A stretch of DNA of 64,000 nucleotides from positions 62,001 to 126,000 of the forward strand of contig CAWIVF010000009.1 in NCBI GenBank assembly GCA_963839535.1, written 5' to 3'. The first letter of the stretch is position 1. Each line of letters starts with the position of its first letter. The DNA comes from RHKX01 sp963839535. GTDB taxonomy: Bacteria; Actinomycetota; Thermoleophilia; Solirubrobacterales; 70-9. Of the stretch, positions 28,287 to 36,481 are shown piece after piece. The translations under genes and the position numbers were made by a program. The notes under the pieces are model-generated. The model worked only from the letters and a program-made list of their open reading frames with translations, was not told the DNA's origin and did no database searches.

Positions 28287-28287
28287 G

Positions 28288-28758
28288 TCAGTCGTTCTTG
28301 TAGGTGCCCACCAGGCGCGCCTGCTCGATCACGAGATCCTCGATCTTCTCGAGCAGCTCGCGGCGGCTGAGGCCGGCGTCGAGGCCCGGGTCCTCGCGCA
28401 GCGCGTAGACCCAGAAGTAGTAGTGGTGGGTGCCGTGGCCGGGGGGCGGAGCGGGGCCGTTGTAGCCCTGGTTGCCCATGTCGTTGACGCCGTTCGTCAC
28501 GTCGCCGCCACCCTCGGGGATGCCGGACGCCGAGCCGTCGATGCCGTAGGCCACCCAGTGGGTGAACCCGTCGACGAGGGGCGCGTCGGGATCGTGGACG
28601 ACCACCGCGATCGACTTCGTCCCGTCCGGGAGGCCGCTCCACTCGACCGCGGGCGCGACGTCCTCGCCGTTGCTCGTGTGCCGGTCCGGGATCGCTTCGT
28701 GATGACCGAACGCGTCGGAGGTGATCTTGAGGTCCTGGACGTTGAGTTCTTGAGGCAT
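28288..28758 (-). CDS. YbhB/YbcL-family (PEBP-like) protein
   Basis: 156 residues of the phosphatidylethanolamine-binding-protein superfamily, bacterial YbhB/YbcL branch. Diagnostic stretches are NGEDVAPAVEWSGLP, SIAVVVHDPDAP with the conserved DPDAP, FTHWVAYGID, GYNGPAPPPGHGTHHYYFWVYAL and the C-terminal IEQARLVGTY. No signal peptide. Biochemical function unknown; relatives bind small anionic ligands and some affect kinases or proteases. TAGGCT lies 6 bases before the ATG. Confidence 0.92.
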   Translation of the reverse strand: MPQELNVQDLKITSDAFGHHEAIPDRHTSNGEDVAPAVEWSGLPDGTKSIAVVVHDPDAPLVDGFTHWVAYGIDGSASGIPEGGGDVTNGVNDMGNQGYNGPAPPPGHGTHHYYFWVYALREDPGLDAGLSRRELLEKIEDLVIEQARLVGTYKND

Positions 28759-28764
28759 GTCCCG

Positions 28765-28770
28765 AGCCTA
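28765..28770 (-). promoter_or_regulatory. Leaderless -10 box for the PEBP gene
   Basis: Minus strand TAGGCT ends 6 bases before the ATG at 28758. A possible -35 TTTGCC lies about 16 bases further upstream. Confidence 0.6.
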
Positions 28771-28805
28771 CCCCCGCTCGCTCGCGGGCAAACGGCCGCG
28801 AGGGC

Positions 28806-30664
28806 TCAGAGCTGGATGCTGGAGGGCCGCAACGCCGCGGCCTTGGTCTCGGAGTACTCGACGAGCCTGTCCCGCCCGCTCTCCTTCGCCTCGTAGAGCG
28901 CGACGTCCGCGCGTGCGACCGCGGTGTCGGCGGGCTCGCCCTCCTCGACGATCGCGAGGCCGGCCGAGCAGGTGATCGCCGCCGGCGTGGCCCGCCGGAT
29001 CCGCTCGGTCACGTGGCGGGCGTCGGCCGCGGTGCAGTTGGGGAGCAGCAGCGTGAACTCCTCGCCTCCGTAGCGGGCGAGGATGTCCCCCGCGCGAAGC
29101 TGGTCGCGCCACGCGGAGCTGACCTCGCGCAGGACGCGGTCGCCGGCCTGGTGGCCGTGCGCGTCGTTGTAGTCCTTGAAGTGATCGAGATCCAGCATCG
29201 CGATGGCGGCGCGCCGCCCGGGAGCGCGTGGCTTGCGCAGCGCCGTCGGGAGTGTCTCGTCCCAGGCGCGGCGGTTCGCCAGCCCGGTCAGGCCGTCGGT
29301 GAGCGCCTCCCCCTCGAGCCGCTCCATCAGGTCGCCGCGCTCGATCGCCACGCCGGCATCGGAGGCGAGGAGTCGAGCTGCGATCTCCGTCCGGGCCTTG
29401 AGCGACGAGGCCTGCTCGATCCAGCCGACCGTCAGGACCGCCACGATCTGCCCGTCGCGTCGAACCGGCTCGCAGAGCAGGGAGCGCGCGCCGAGAAGCT
29501 CGTTGACCCGCGCCGAGGGTGCCCCGCCCTTCGCGGTGTCCGGCACGAAGAGCCGCTCCCCGGAGAGGAAGGCCGCCCCGGTCCCGGAGTCCTCCAGGCC
29601 GAGCTCGATCGTGACCTCGGAGGCATCGATCCCGGATGCGGCCGTCATCGCCAGCCGGTCCGACCCCTTGGGCTCCATCAGCACCGCGATGTCCGCCTCG
29701 CAGACCCGGACCGCGGCGTCGCAGATGCTCTGACGCGCATCGGCACTGCTGGCGATCTGGCGGCTCACCTCGGAGACCGCGAGGAGCGCCCCCTCGCTGG
29801 CGCGCAGAGCCTCCTCCGCGCTGAGCCGCTCGCTGATGTCGGTGGCGACCGCGATGTGGCCGTTGACCGACTCCGTCGGCGTCGTGCATCGCCTTGATCG
29901 AGACCTCGACGGGGATCCGCCTGCCGTCCCTGTGGACGTAGTGGCCGTGGTCGTGGAAGACCTCCGGGGTCCGCAGTCCGACCATCTCCTCGGCCGAGTA
30001 GCCGAGCATCTGCTCGGCGCCGGAGTTGAAGACGGTGATGATCCCGTCGGAGTCCGTGGCGACGATCGCGTAGTCGGTTGCCGCGCTGAGGGTGCCCTCG
30101 AGCAGATCGGTGCTCGCCTTGAGCTCCCTGGCCCGCTCCCACAGTTCGGACGGCCTGGCGGCGGCGGTGGCTGACCAGCCCGTGGATGGTGAAGCCGGCG
30201 ACGGCGGCGATCAGCATCCAGGTGCCGCCCCGGACCCACTCCTGCGGGGGATAGGCGCTCCCGCCGATCAGCAGGATCGGAATCAGGTAGACGGCGCCGA
30301 CCGCTGCCACACCGACGCCGATCTGGACGCGCGTGCCGTAGAGCGCCAGCCAGACGATCGGAAGCAGGACAAGCGGGCCGAGGCCGGACGACGCACCGCC
30401 GGTGGCCTCCCTGACCAGCGCGATCACCGCAAGGAAGAGGATCGGAGTGACCGCCCGGGTCCAGCCCGGCAGCCGATCCCACGGCGCGAAGCTGGCCCCG
30501 AGCACCAGGACAGCGGCGAGAATCGAGGCAAGGATCGCGGCCTCGGCGTGGAACTCGCCGGGGAGCAGAACGCTCGCCCAGGTCCCGACCACGCCGATCC
30601 CGACGAACGACAGGACTCGCTTCAGGATGTCCAGCGGGGTCGCGCTGTTGGTCGCTTCACGCAT
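28806..30664 (-). CDS. Membrane PAS-GAF-GGDEF diguanylate cyclase (frameshifted)
   Basis: About 619 codons. The N-terminal membrane module has five or so segments (RVLSFVGIGVVGTWASVLL to GGTWMLIAAVAGFTIHGLV). Then comes a PAS domain (ATDYAIVATDSDGIITVFN, MLGYSAEEMVGLRTPEVF, VEVSIKAMHDADG), GAF (LLAVSEVSRQIASSADARQ and on) and a GGDEF domain with the active loop RYGGEEF plus LTDGLTGLANRRAWDE and DHFKDYNDAHGHQAGDRVL. It should make cyclic di-GMP from GTP in response to a signal. Breaks near 30168 (membrane module to PAS) and 29878 (PAS to GAF). The ATG at 30664 follows AGGGGGTGG. Pairs functionally with the two HD-GYP proteins of this window. Confidence 0.85.
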
Positions 30665-30714
30665 CCACCCCCTGTATCGGCGCACGGGGGCACACCCGTG
30701 AACCGGGTCCACGA

Positions 30715-32180
30715 TCACGAAGGGGCGAAATCGCTTTCGGTCGCCCGATCGAACTGACCGTGGAAGCCGAACGGGATGTGATGCGGGACACGCGCCCGCG
30801 CCACCTCCTCGAGCGTCGCCGCGTCGAGCACCAGCAGGAACGAGCCGGCCGCCCGGGCGTCGAGGACCACCGAGAGCAGCACGCCCGCGTTCTCCTCCGC
30901 CGCGCCCGGCTCGGCGACGAAGACCGGCTCGCCCGGGTAGCAGTCGCGCTCCGACCAGTGAGCCGCCGTCCGCTCCTCGACGTCGACCGCCACGATCCGG
31001 TCGAAGAAGCCGCTCTCCCGCTCGGGGTCCGTTCCGCTCCCCCAGAGGTAGCGGTACGGGCGCTCGCTGCAGCGGCCGTAGTTGATGCGCGGCAGGTCGA
31101 TCGCCTCGTCGACGAGCCGCTCCCGGGTGACGCGCACCCTGCGCCGGCGAGATCGTGAACCGGTGGAGCTCGGGCTTCGCGACCGGCTTGCCCGCGCGGA
31201 GCCGGTCGAGGTAGAGGTCCTCGACGATCCCGGCGTCCTCGAACGTGCAGATGTCGCAGATCACCTCGTCGCCCTGCTCGTAGGCGTTGACGTGGTGAAA
31301 GCCGAAGCACGCGTCGGTCACGAACGGGCCCCGGGCCTCGCCCGTGCTCCGGTCGATCAGGGTGAAGCGGGTGCCGCGCTCCGGCTTCCAGCGGTAGTTC
31401 TCGATGTAGGGGCGGCCGGAGGACGCGAGCCGCAGGGGGTTGACGACGAACGGGAACTCGGCGAGCACGAACCAGCGCTCGGTCAGCCCGAACGAGTGCA
31501 TGTAGGCGGGCTCGCTCGTGGGCAGCTTCGCCACGACCCGCGGCTCCTCCGAGTCCGGCGCGACGGCGAAGAAGCGGTACTCGTTGCGCGGCCCGAGCTT
31601 GGCGGCGTAGTTGAGCAGGCCGCCGCTCTCGCGGTCGAGATGCGGATGCGCCGTCGTCAGCATCCCCGGCACGTCCCAGGCGACCCCCGCCGACTCCAGC
31701 GTCTCCGGGTCGAACTGGACCGGGATCGGCGTCTCGGTCATCGCGACGTAGCGCTCGCCGAGCCGGACCAGGTTGACGTTGGCGTTGTCGGTGATCTTCG
31801 GGTTGAAGGTGGCGACGACCCGCTTGAAGAGCGAGCGGCAGGGATCGGTCGCGAACTCCGAGTAGCCGATCGAGCCCTCCTCGGCCGCTCGGTGCGCCTC
31901 CGTGTCGAGATAGCGGCTCGCGTAGGAGACGCCGCCGCCGGCGAAGGTGAAGTTGTGGAGCAGCGCGAGGCCGTCGAACCAGTGGCGCATCCGTTCGCTC
32001 GCCGACCTCGAACTTCGCCGGCCCGGTGCGCAGCAGCGACCCGCTGAGCCAGGCGGGCAACTCGCCCTCGACGGGGAGCGACTCGATGCGCGTCTCGAGC
32101 GGCTGGGACTCGAAGCCGAGCCCCGGCCCGATCAGCCCGGTCCGGTCGCGCTCGGCGGTGGCGAGGTCGGTCGGGTTCAT
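30715..32180 (-). CDS. Carotenoid cleavage oxygenase family protein (frameshifted)
   Basis: About 488 codons in three frames. Non-haem iron dioxygenase of the carotenoid/apocarotenoid cleavage family. The N-terminus has SLPVEGELPAWLSGSLLRTGPAKFEVG. Four expected iron-binding His contexts are present: TTAHPHLD, YMHSFGLTERWFVL, GFHHVNAYEQGD and, at the C-terminus, IPFGFHGQF. Members cut carotenoids, apocarotenoids or stilbenes at a double bond to give aldehydes such as retinal. Breaks near 31997 and 31146. The ATG at 32180 faces a divergent PadR-type repressor gene 57 bases away, suggesting local control. The exact substrate is not predictable. Confidence 0.85.
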
Positions 32181-32187
32181 GGCTGCT

Positions 32188-32193
32188 CCTATA
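32188..32193 (-). promoter_or_regulatory. -10-like box for the carotenoid oxygenase
   Basis: Minus strand TATAGG ends 7 bases before the ATG at 32180. It lacks the final T of TANNNT, so it is weaker than the others. Confidence 0.4.
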
Positions 32194-32204
32194 GTTCGGA
32201 TCGT

Positions 32205-32223
32205 ACGGTGCGAAGCGCACTGT
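32205..32223. promoter_or_regulatory. Candidate PadR operator
   Basis: AC-G-GTGCG-AAG-CGCAC-T-GT, an inverted repeat with 5-bp inner and 2-bp outer half-sites in the 57-bp space between divergent oxygenase and PadR genes. It lies between the two -10 boxes and abuts the PadR one, so binding would be expected to block both. Confidence 0.5.
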
Positions 32224-32228
32224 AGCAT
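32223..32228 (+). promoter_or_regulatory. Leaderless -10 box for the PadR gene
   Basis: TAGCAT ends 9 bases before the GTG at 32238; its first base is the last base of the inverted repeat. Confidence 0.5.
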
Positions 32229-32237
32229 TGCCGACCC

Positions 32238-32753
32238 GTGGACGAGCTGCGCCTCACCCCGACCTCCTACGTGGTCCTCGGCCTGATCGAGTCGATGCAG
32301 CCGGCCACCGCCTACGACCTGAAGGTCGCGGCCAGGCTCGGCGTCTCGAACCTCTGGGCCCTCCCCCACACCCAGCTCTACTCCGAGTGCGCCCGGCTGG
32401 CCGACGCCGGTCTCCTCGACGAGGAGCGCGAGCCGGGCGGCCGTCGCCGCCGCATCTATCGGATCAGCGCCGCGGGTGGTGAGGCGCTCGACGAGTGGCG
32501 CGCCGATCCGACGCCGACCGCCTGGGAGCTTCGCGACGCCGGCCTGCTGAAGCTCTTCTTCGGCAGCGACCCGAAGGAGCTCGCCGCGGAGCAGCTCGTG
32601 GCCCACCGCGGGCGCCTGGCCGAGTACGAGGCGCTCCGGCAAGGGGCGGACGACATGCCGGCGGGCATGGCGCTGGCCCTCGACGCCGGGATCGGCCATG
32701 AGCGCGAGTACCTGCGCTTCTGGGAAGCGGTCGCCGACGGCCGGGAGCCCTGA
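32238..32753 (+). CDS. PadR-family transcription regulator
   Basis: 171 residues. Winged helix PadR domain (LTPTSYVVLGLIESMQPATAYDL, HTQLYSECARLADAGLLDEE, GGRRRRIYRISAAGGEALDEW), followed by the C-terminal helical dimerisation domain (LKLFFGSDPKELAAEQLVAHRGRLAEYE). PadR proteins are mostly repressors released by small aromatic or hydrophobic ligands. Divergent from the carotenoid oxygenase with a palindrome between, so it probably controls that gene and itself. The 3-base gap to the next gene suggests a short operon. Confidence 0.92.
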   Translation: MDELRLTPTSYVVLGLIESMQPATAYDLKVAARLGVSNLWALPHTQLYSECARLADAGLLDEEREPGGRRRRIYRISAAGGEALDEWRADPTPTAWELRDAGLLKLFFGSDPKELAAEQLVAHRGRLAEYEALRQGADDMPAGMALALDAGIGHEREYLRFWEAVADGREP

Positions 32754-32755
32754 GC

Positions 32756-32998
32756 ATGGAAGGGCTGATCCAGATCATCGGCGCGATCCTGATCCTCGTC
32801 GCCTTCGCGGGCGCTCAATTCGAGCGGCTGGACCAACGGTCGCGGACCTACCTCGTCCTCAACCTGGTCGGCTCAGTGATCCTCGCGGTCCTCGCCGCCA
32901 TGGACAGCCAGTGGGGATTCCTCCTGCTCGAGGGGGTCTGGGCGCTGGTCTCGGCGTGGGCGCTGTTCGGGGCGATGCGTCCCCGGGTCAGTGGCTAG
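32756..32998 (+). CDS. Small membrane protein (CBU_0592-like)
   Basis: 80 residues with three hydrophobic helices: LIQIIGAILILVAFAGAQ, YLVLNLVGSVILAVLAAM and FLLLEGVWALVSAWALFG. The pattern with short polar loops and an RSRTYLVLN turn matches the small CBU_0592-like family of unknown function. ATG 3 bases after padR, so in the same transcript. Its stop codon TAG is part of the -10-like TAGGAT of the next gene. Confidence 0.7.
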   Translation: MEGLIQIIGAILILVAFAGAQFERLDQRSRTYLVLNLVGSVILAVLAAMDSQWGFLLLEGVWALVSAWALFGAMRPRVSG

Positions 32999-33001
32999 GA
33001 T
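32996..33001 (+). promoter_or_regulatory. Leaderless -10 box overlapping a stop codon
   Basis: TAGGAT ends 9 bases before the ATG at 33011 and shares its TAG with the upstream stop codon. Confidence 0.5.
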
Positions 33002-33010
33002 GCGCCGCCG

Positions 33011-33211
33011 ATGAGCACCGACCACGACGAGATCACCGCCCGCGTCCTGCAGAGCCTGCACGACAAGCCCGCCCTCAACACGCCGCCGCTGATCGCGATC
33101 GATCTCGGCATCGACCGCGAGGAGGCCGAGCGTTCGCTCGAGGACCTGCGGGCCCAGGGCAAGGTCCGCCAGACCGTGATGGGCTGGAAGCTGCCGCGGG
33201 CGAAGGCCTAG
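33011..33211 (+). CDS. Small winged-helix-like protein
   Basis: 66 residues. EITARVLQSLHDKPALNTPPLIAIDLG followed by REEAERSLEDLRAQGKV and the closing strand pair RQTVMGWKL have the helix-turn-helix and wing pattern of a minimal winged helix. No family recognised. Could be a small DNA-binding regulator or a protein-interaction module. Supported by G/C third positions, a consistent ATG and a -10 box. Confidence 0.6.
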   Translation: MSTDHDEITARVLQSLHDKPALNTPPLIAIDLGIDREEAERSLEDLRAQGKVRQTVMGWKLPRAKA

Positions 33212-33233
33212 GCGGCCTCCGGGCGACTTCCTC

Positions 33234-34760
33234 CTAGCTGAGGGCTGCCGCGCGTTCCTGCGCCGGGACGCGCTGCGATGCGGTCGCCGGGGCGGGCTCC
33301 GGCTCGCCGGCGGGAATATCGCCGTAAGTGTGGGAGGCCCAGTAGCCGGCCGGCGCAAGTGAGGGCGCCTCGACGTCGGGGCCGGCGGCGACGTCCTCGA
33401 GCAGGTGACGGTGGTCGAGGGCGATGAAAGCGTCGACGACCTTCGGGTCGAACTGGCTGCCGCTGCAGCGCTCGATCTCGGCGAGGGCCGCATCGACCGA
33501 CCAGGCGGCCTTGTAGGGGCGCTGGTGCGTGAGCGCGTCGAAGACGTCGGCGACGGCGACGATCCGGCCGACCAGGGGGATCTGCTCTCCGGCGAGGCCG
33601 TTCGGATATCCGCGGCCGTCCCAGCGCTCGTGGTGGTTGAGGGTGATCTCCTGTGCCGTCTGCAGGACCGGGAAGGTGCCCTCGCCGAGGATCCTGGCGC
33701 CCATCTGGGTGTGCTGCTTCATCAGGTCCCACTCCTCCGGGGTCAGCGGCCCGGGCTTCAGCAGGATCACGTCGGGGATGCCCACCTTGCCGATGTCGTG
33801 CAGCGGCGCGGCCCGCCTGATCAGGGCGACGTCCTCCTCGGAGAGCCCGAGGTGGCGCGCGATCAGAGCCGCGGTCCGCCCCACTCGCTCGGTGTGCTGG
33901 TAGGTGGCGTCGTCGCGGTACTCGGCGGTGATGGCGAGCCTCTGAAGGGTTTCCAGCCGGGACTCCTCGAGCTCCTCGGTCCGCTCCCGGACCGTGTGCT
34001 CGAGCACGTCGCTCTGGTTCTGGAGGGCGACCTCGGCCTCGTGCTGCGTCGTGATGTCGCGGGCGGTCGCGTACATGCGGCCTTCCTCGGGCAGCGGCCG
34101 TACGTTCCACTCGAGCCAGCGGTACTCGCCGTCGGCGCGGCGGTAGCGGTTGCGGAAGTTGACGGTCTCGATTCCCTCGGCGTTCTTGGCCATCTCCGCC
34201 ATCGACCGCTCACGATCGTCGGGGTGGATGAACTCGACGAAGGGCCGGGAGCAGAGCTCGTCGGCCGTGTAGCCGAGCGTCTCCTCCCAGGCGGGGTTCA
34301 GCTCGACGAAGTAGCCGTCGAAGTTGGCCGCGCCGAAGAGGTCGAGGGAGAGGTCGAAGTGGCGCTCGACCTGGGCCTCGAGCTTGCGCCTGCCGTCGAC
34401 GAAGATCCCGAGCAGCCCGCCGACGATCAGGAACGCGGTGACCTCGGTGGCGATGCCGAACGAGCCGATGCCCTCCTCGACCGTCATCGCGTCGTAGCCG
34501 ACGACGAGGCCGATGGAGAAGGCCGCGGCGCCGAGGCCGCCCTGCAGGCCGAACTCCATGGCGCAGACAGCGATCGGGATGACGAGCAGGACCATCGTGG
34601 CGCCGCCGGTGTCGCCGAAGGCGATCCGGAGGGCGAAGATCCCGGCGAACAGGGCCGCGGACAGGCCGATGACCAGCCAGGCCGGCATCTGCCGGTCCAT
34701 CCAGCGGTGGAGAATCCCCTGCCGCTTCGGCGGGGGCTGCTGAGGGGCGAAGCCGGACAT
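33234..34760 (-). CDS. Membrane PAS/HD-GYP cyclic-di-GMP phosphodiesterase
   Basis: 508 residues, intact. Four transmembrane segments in the first 120 residues (WLVIGLSAALFAGIFALRIA; GATMVLLVIPIAVCAMEF; LGAAAFSIGLVVGYD; ATEVTAFLIVGGLLGIFV). A PAS/PAC domain follows (FDLFG-like start, HPDDRERSMAEMA, GEYRWLEWNVRPLPEEGRM, ATARDITTQHEAE), then a short coiled coil and an HD-GYP domain with PLHDIGKVGIPD and HHERWDGRGYPNGL. It should hydrolyse cyclic di-GMP on a signal sensed by PAS or the membrane module. The C-terminal 45 residues are Ala/Pro/Glu-rich. ATG at 34760 is used; GTG at 34763 is equally possible. Confidence 0.9.
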   Translation of the reverse strand: MSGFAPQQPPPKRQGILHRWMDRQMPAWLVIGLSAALFAGIFALRIAFGDTGGATMVLLVIPIAVCAMEFGLQGGLGAAAFSIGLVVGYDAMTVEEGIGSFGIATEVTAFLIVGGLLGIFVDGRRKLEAQVERHFDLSLDLFGAANFDGYFVELNPAWEETLGYTADELCSRPFVEFIHPDDRERSMAEMAKNAEGIETVNFRNRYRRADGEYRWLEWNVRPLPEEGRMYATARDITTQHEAEVALQNQSDVLEHTVRERTEELEESRLETLQRLAITAEYRDDATYQHTERVGRTAALIARHLGLSEEDVALIRRAAPLHDIGKVGIPDVILLKPGPLTPEEWDLMKQHTQMGARILGEGTFPVLQTAQEITLNHHERWDGRGYPNGLAGEQIPLVGRIVAVADVFDALTHQRPYKAAWSVDAALAEIERCSGSQFDPKVVDAFIALDHRHLLEDVAAGPDVEAPSLAPAGYWASHTYGDIPAGEPEPAPATASQRVPAQERAAALS

Positions 34761-34931
34761 CACGACCGTTATCGGCGCATGTTCGGAGCCGCTTTAGTGC
34801 CTGGACGGTTTCTCAACACACGCTCCGGATGGGAAGAAACGCCCACCATCCGAGGCTGCCCCGTATATCTGTCCAGCGAGGCCTTCCCAGGCGGGTGCAG
34901 TCCGTGCTAACGCGCCGAAGGCGTAGAGTGG
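34761..34931. other. Intergenic, no gene seen
   Basis: Divergent spacer between the HD-GYP gene and a possible small gene. A 7-bp hairpin (CGGATGG/CCATCCG, 34826-34852) is present; no riboswitch or RNA family recognised. Confidence 0.4.
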
Positions 34932-35123
34932 ATGATCGACCCGGAGCAAGATGGCCTGAGTGCAGCCCGCCTGGCGCGAGCCGAGCGCGACCGCCTCGGC
35001 GAGCTTCGCCTCGCTCACGCCGTCGCCCGCACTGAAGGGCCCTCCCGCGGCAAGCGCGCCTACCCGGTGCTCAGGCCGCTGCGGCTCGACCTCAGCCTGC
35101 GGCCGGACCTGCCCCTCGCCTAG
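34932..35123 (+). CDS. Possible small hypothetical protein
   Basis: 63 codons, MIDPEQDGLSAARLARAERD to LRPDLPLA. Third positions are mostly G or C, as in real genes here, and it fills most of an otherwise empty 390-bp gap. The protein would be helical, Arg/Leu/Ala-rich. No homologue recognised and no clear ribosome site, although TAGAGT precedes the ATG by 2 bases. The opposite strand also has an open frame (34794-35018), which I consider less likely. Confidence 0.35.
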   Translation: MIDPEQDGLSAARLARAERDRLGELRLAHAVARTEGPSRGKRAYPVLRPLRLDLSLRPDLPLA

Positions 35124-35131
35124 GCGACCCC

Positions 35132-35147
35132 GCCCCGGACCCGGGGC
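35132..35147. terminator. Terminator-like hairpin between convergent genes
   Basis: GCCCCGG, AC, CCGGGGC: perfect 7-bp inverted repeat in the 30-bp space between the small ORF and the channel gene. Confidence 0.45.
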
Positions 35148-35153
35148 CGCTGA

Positions 35154-35816
35154 TCACTCGGTCGGCCGCGGCTTGTTGAGCACCGTGAGGGCCACGAGCC
35201 GCGAGACCACCATCGCCACGAACGCGAGGCCGGCGAGCTGCTCGATCATCACCAGGCTCCGGCCGAACGGCTCGACCGGGATGACGTCACTCAGCCCCGT
35301 GCTCGAGAGCGTGGTGAAGCTGAGGAAGAGGAGCTCCATCCAGCTCCGGTCCCCGGTCGGGTCGATGGCCGCCGTGAACGTCCCGGGCTCGATCGCCTGG
35401 CAGACGACGAAGGTGTAGGCGAAGGCCCAGGCGACGAGGGTGAACGTCGCCCCGACGGCGTAGAGCTCGTCGCGGGTGACCTTGTGGTCCTCGAGCATGT
35501 AGGCGATCAGGGCGCCGGCCGCATAGAAGTAGAGGATCGCCTCGAAGGCCGAGGAGTAGGGCAGCAGGTCGTCGCTCCGGGTGATCGCCTGGATCAGCAG
35601 CAGGATCGCCGCCGGGACCCCGAGGAACAGCGCGACCGCGTTCAGGCCCGGCGAGTGACGCACCGCCAGGAAGACGAGACCCAGGATCCCGATGCCGAAG
35701 ATGCTGAACAGCGCCCGGCCGACGTCGCTGTCCTCCATCAACGGGTAGAGCAGGATGCCGGCGAGCTGCGCGGCGAGGAGGAAGGCCGAGGGCTCCCGCT
35801 TTGCGACGGTCCACAT
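35154..35816 (-). CDS. Pore-loop ion channel-like membrane protein
   Basis: 220 residues. Several membrane segments (AFLLAAQLAGILLYPLM; LFSIFGIGILGLVFLAV; VALFLGVPAAILLLIQAI; AILYFYAAGALIAYML; LVAWAFAYTFVVCQAIEP), then a pore loop LLFLSFTTLSSTGLSDVIP and a last helix (MIEQLAGLAFVAMVVSRLVAL). The outline is that of a two-helix potassium-channel pore domain, but the filter reads STGLSD rather than TVGYGD, so ion choice is uncertain. The ATG at 35816 is preferred; a TTG at 35861 would add 15 residues. Divergent from the secreted protein at 35896. Confidence 0.75.
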   Translation of the reverse strand: MWTVAKREPSAFLLAAQLAGILLYPLMEDSDVGRALFSIFGIGILGLVFLAVRHSPGLNAVALFLGVPAAILLLIQAITRSDDLLPYSSAFEAILYFYAAGALIAYMLEDHKVTRDELYAVGATFTLVAWAFAYTFVVCQAIEPGTFTAAIDPTGDRSWMELLFLSFTTLSSTGLSDVIPVEPFGRSLVMIEQLAGLAFVAMVVSRLVALTVLNKPRPTE

Positions 35817-35895
35817 GCCCGGGAAGGTACGACCCCTCCCGGTCGCTGCTACGGTCGCCAACGACGACTTCCATTACCTGATTCGAGGAGAGTCC

Positions 35896-36354
35896 ATGCG
35901 GAGAACGACGGCGGTCATGATCGGGGCGCTCGCGGCGTGGCTGACGCTCACCGCCCTCGGCACGGGCTCGCCGCGCGTGGACGAGGGCACCACGATCTTC
36001 AAGGGGCCGATGGACCCGAGCGGCAAGATCCGCTTCCAGTTCATCGAGGCCAAGCGGGACGGCGCGCCGCCGAAGCTGGACCGGTTCAGGTTCACCTTCG
36101 ACTGCAACGACGGGCGCGGGCCGGCGCGGCAGAACTACGGCGTCCTGAGCGGCGACTCGCTCCGTCCGAACGAGTTCGGGAAGTTCCGGATCCGGGCGGC
36201 ATACCCTGGCACCCTCCTCGTCGCCCGCGGCGACTTCAATCGCCGCTTCACCAAGGCAACCGGCCTGATGCGCTTCAAGGGCGACGTCGGGGACGGCGAG
36301 CACACCGACTGCGACACCGGCCCGCTGGAGTGGGAGGCGACGCCGCAGCCCTGA
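35896..36354 (+). CDS. Secreted protein of unknown function
   Basis: 152 residues. Signal peptide MRRTTAVMIGALAAWLTLTALGTG, then a beta-rich domain (DEGTTIFKGPMDPSGKIRF, DRFRFTFDCNDGRGPARQNY, KFRIRAAYPGTLLVARGDF, GLMRFKGDVGDGEHTDCDTGPLEW) with two Cys pairs candidates. Similar short secreted beta-proteins with a CDTG-L-W ending are common in Solirubrobacterales-like genomes, but I know no function. The ATG at 35896 has a GAGGAGAG ribosome site. Followed by a tRNA gene on the other strand. Confidence 0.75.
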   Translation: MRRTTAVMIGALAAWLTLTALGTGSPRVDEGTTIFKGPMDPSGKIRFQFIEAKRDGAPPKLDRFRFTFDCNDGRGPARQNYGVLSGDSLRPNEFGKFRIRAAYPGTLLVARGDFNRRFTKATGLMRFKGDVGDGEHTDCDTGPLEWEATPQP

Positions 36355-36380
36355 CGCCGTCCGGACCGCGATCGGTTGCA

Positions 36381-36454
36381 TGGGCCGGGGTGGGCTCGAA
36401 CCACCGACCTACGGATTATGAGTCCGCTGCTCTGACCAACTGAGCTACCGGCCC
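36381..36454 (-). tRNA. tRNA-Met (CAU), elongator type likely
   Basis: 74-nt cloverleaf on the minus strand: acceptor GGGCCGG/CCGGCCC, D-arm with TAGCTCAGTTGG, anticodon loop CTCATAA (anticodon CAT), T-arm GGTTCGAGCCC. CCA is not encoded. A CAT anticodon can also be lysidine-modified tRNA-Ile; the overall sequence resembles actinobacterial elongator Met. An initiator is unlikely: its acceptor 1-72 pair is normally mismatched and this one is paired. Confidence 0.9.
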
Positions 36455-36481
36455 GCGGCCCGCAGCTTATGGCGCCCCCGG

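Noticed and set aside
33212..33233. AGGCCTAGGCGGCCT as a terminator between convergent genes
   Set aside because: The dyad is short and interrupted by mismatches; too weak to call.
34794..35018. 74-codon minus-strand frame in the 34.8-35.1 kb gap
   Set aside because: Overlaps a better plus-strand candidate and has no supporting start signal or domain.
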